Source: Talinum fruticosum (Eukaryota; Streptophyta; Magnoliopsida; Caryophyllales; Talinaceae). Taken from it: 64,000 nt of DNA. The position numbers and the translations under genes were made by a program. Shown here piece by piece: positions 62,977-64,000 of the stretch (position 1 is its first letter; each line of letters begins with the position of its first letter). The stretch covers positions 1,488,001-1,552,000 of the forward strand of contig JAITYX010000083.1 in the NCBI GenBank assembly GCA_021018815.1. Reading direction: 5' to 3'. The notes under the pieces were generated by a model. The model was given only the letters and a program-made list of their open reading frames with translations. It made no database searches and was not told the origin of the DNA.

Positions 62977-64000
62977 TCCAGGGGCATCCTGGTAATTTCG
63001 ACCGGATTGAGTGAGGGGCATTTTTGTCAAAATGGAGAAAATAGCTCACCCAACTCATCATCATCCTGGTTGGCCGGCTGTTAATAAGTAGTATTAATTT
63101 TTTTGCTTGTGTATTTTAATTTCCCTTTTTTTTCAATTATTATAGTTAAAATGGGATTTTTTTTAGAGGGGAGGGGTATGATATGTACAGAGTTGGATGT
63201 GTTGAAATCAAAGGTAGTATAGTTTTTTATTCTTTTTTTTAAAAAAAGAAAATTAATATTGGGTGATGGGTATTTTCGTACTTTTACTTGTGTGCTAGAG
63301 AGAATGATGAATGTGAGTGATATCATATCATATCATATACTTTTACTTGCAATTGGCCTTGGACCCTATGACTTTGATGCTCATTTCCCTTCTATGTTTT
63401 TTGTTGGTTTGACATTGAGAGACAAACTTTACAGCTTCTTTTTGTTTTCTTGTGCCTTTGTTGGACCAATTTTTTTTATTAAATATATATTTTAAATAAG
63501 ACAGTCTTATTCGATGACATTAAATTAAAAAAATAATAACATTAAATTAAAAACATAATTATAATTCAAGATATTTATAATTATGTTGAAAGAGTGATTT
63601 TTATTTTTCGAGGAGTTATTTACATTAAGAGTATTGCCCTTGTTATCTAGGGAGATATTATAGAACTGGGCACTTCGTGTTTAATGACGGTCTATTGTGC
63701 TGATTAGTGTTCCTAGAGGAACTAATGTATAATTTACTGGTTTTTGTTAATCTTATTTTACAACTTCGTAAGATGTAACAACTAATTATTCAGTAAATAA
63801 GACAACTATGTCTAAAACAAGCACTTTTTTATATAACCGAGACATCTACATCTGTCCCCTCCGTGAACAGACCCTCACATCCGATTTCATATTGGGGATA
63901 AATTAGAAAATAAGACCTGAAATTGGGGATCCACACAAATGCTGATGAGATAAAGATTTGGATTTATGGAGGAATGAGAGACGAAGAATGCAATGCAAAC
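62977..64000. other. Intergenic tail of the window
   Basis: 3' flank of the 153-aa gene and AT-rich DNA. A (ATATC)n-like run lies at 63,319-63,340. No gene seen. Confidence 0.5.

Noticed and set aside
62425..63030. 201-codon and 155-codon minus-strand ORFs over the 153-aa gene
   Set aside because: Antisense shadows in GC-rich coding DNA; Gly/Glu-rich low-complexity translation with no family features.
1..64000. CRISPR arrays, prophage, viral insertions or toxin systems
   Set aside because: No regularly spaced repeats, integrase, reverse transcriptase, capsid or toxin-like reading frames were seen. Everything interpretable is plant nuclear sequence.

Overview
This window is nuclear DNA from a flowering plant, most likely a eudicot. 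The evidence is long AT-rich intergenic DNA, GT-AG introns with plant-type branch and acceptor tracts, TA-flanked MITE relics, and genes from plant-only families (F-box/PP2-B lectins, SWEET, Raf-like group C kinase, ATL RING-H2, PUB U-box/ARM, class II trehalose-phosphate synthase). I cannot assign a species. No operons, CRISPR arrays or phage genes were seen.

Layout. (1) 1-11.7 kb is a tandem array of F-box/PHLOEM PROTEIN 2-B genes on the + strand. A block of about 4.2-4.3 kb holding an 'A' gene and a 'B' gene is present twice (A1, B1, A2, B2), followed by a more divergent single copy 'C'. B1 looks intact. A1 is broken. A2 lacks the F-box exon and could make a lectin-only protein. B2 has a nonsense codon in exon 2. 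C has a frame break just after its start. (2) 14.3-19.7 kb is a six-exon Raf-like protein kinase gene (+). (3) 20.2-21.9 kb is a complete six-exon SWEET sugar transporter gene (-), tail-to-tail with the kinase. (4) 24.1-24.6 kb is an intronless ATL-type RING-H2 gene (+). (5) 27.1-29.2 kb is an intronless PUB18/19-type U-box/ARM E3 ligase gene (-). (6) 34.3-38.2 kb is a complete eleven-exon mitochondrial aldehyde dehydrogenase (ALDH2B type, -). (7) 38.2-51.3 kb is a gene-poor, AT-rich stretch with repeat relics. (8) 51.3-58.2 kb is a class II TPS/TPP gene (+) with a long leader, a leader intron of about 3 kb and a possible start-overlapping uORF. (9) 62.5-63.0 kb is a small uncharacterised plant protein gene (+).

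An important caveat: in four otherwise well-conserved genes (C, kinase, PUB, TPS) the frame is broken by the loss of a single base, five events in all, four of them inside homopolymers of 4-6 bases. In each case adding one base back to the count restores both the conserved residues and the exon phase. I read these as likely homopolymer under-calls in the assembly rather than as five decayed genes. The A1 and B2 lesions are different, because they include base substitutions seen against near-identical paralogues, and are more likely real.

Nothing here amounts to a clearly new molecular system. The most biologically interesting locus is the F-box/PP2 array, where duplication and exon loss appear to have produced a lectin-only derivative next to an intact F-box/lectin gene.
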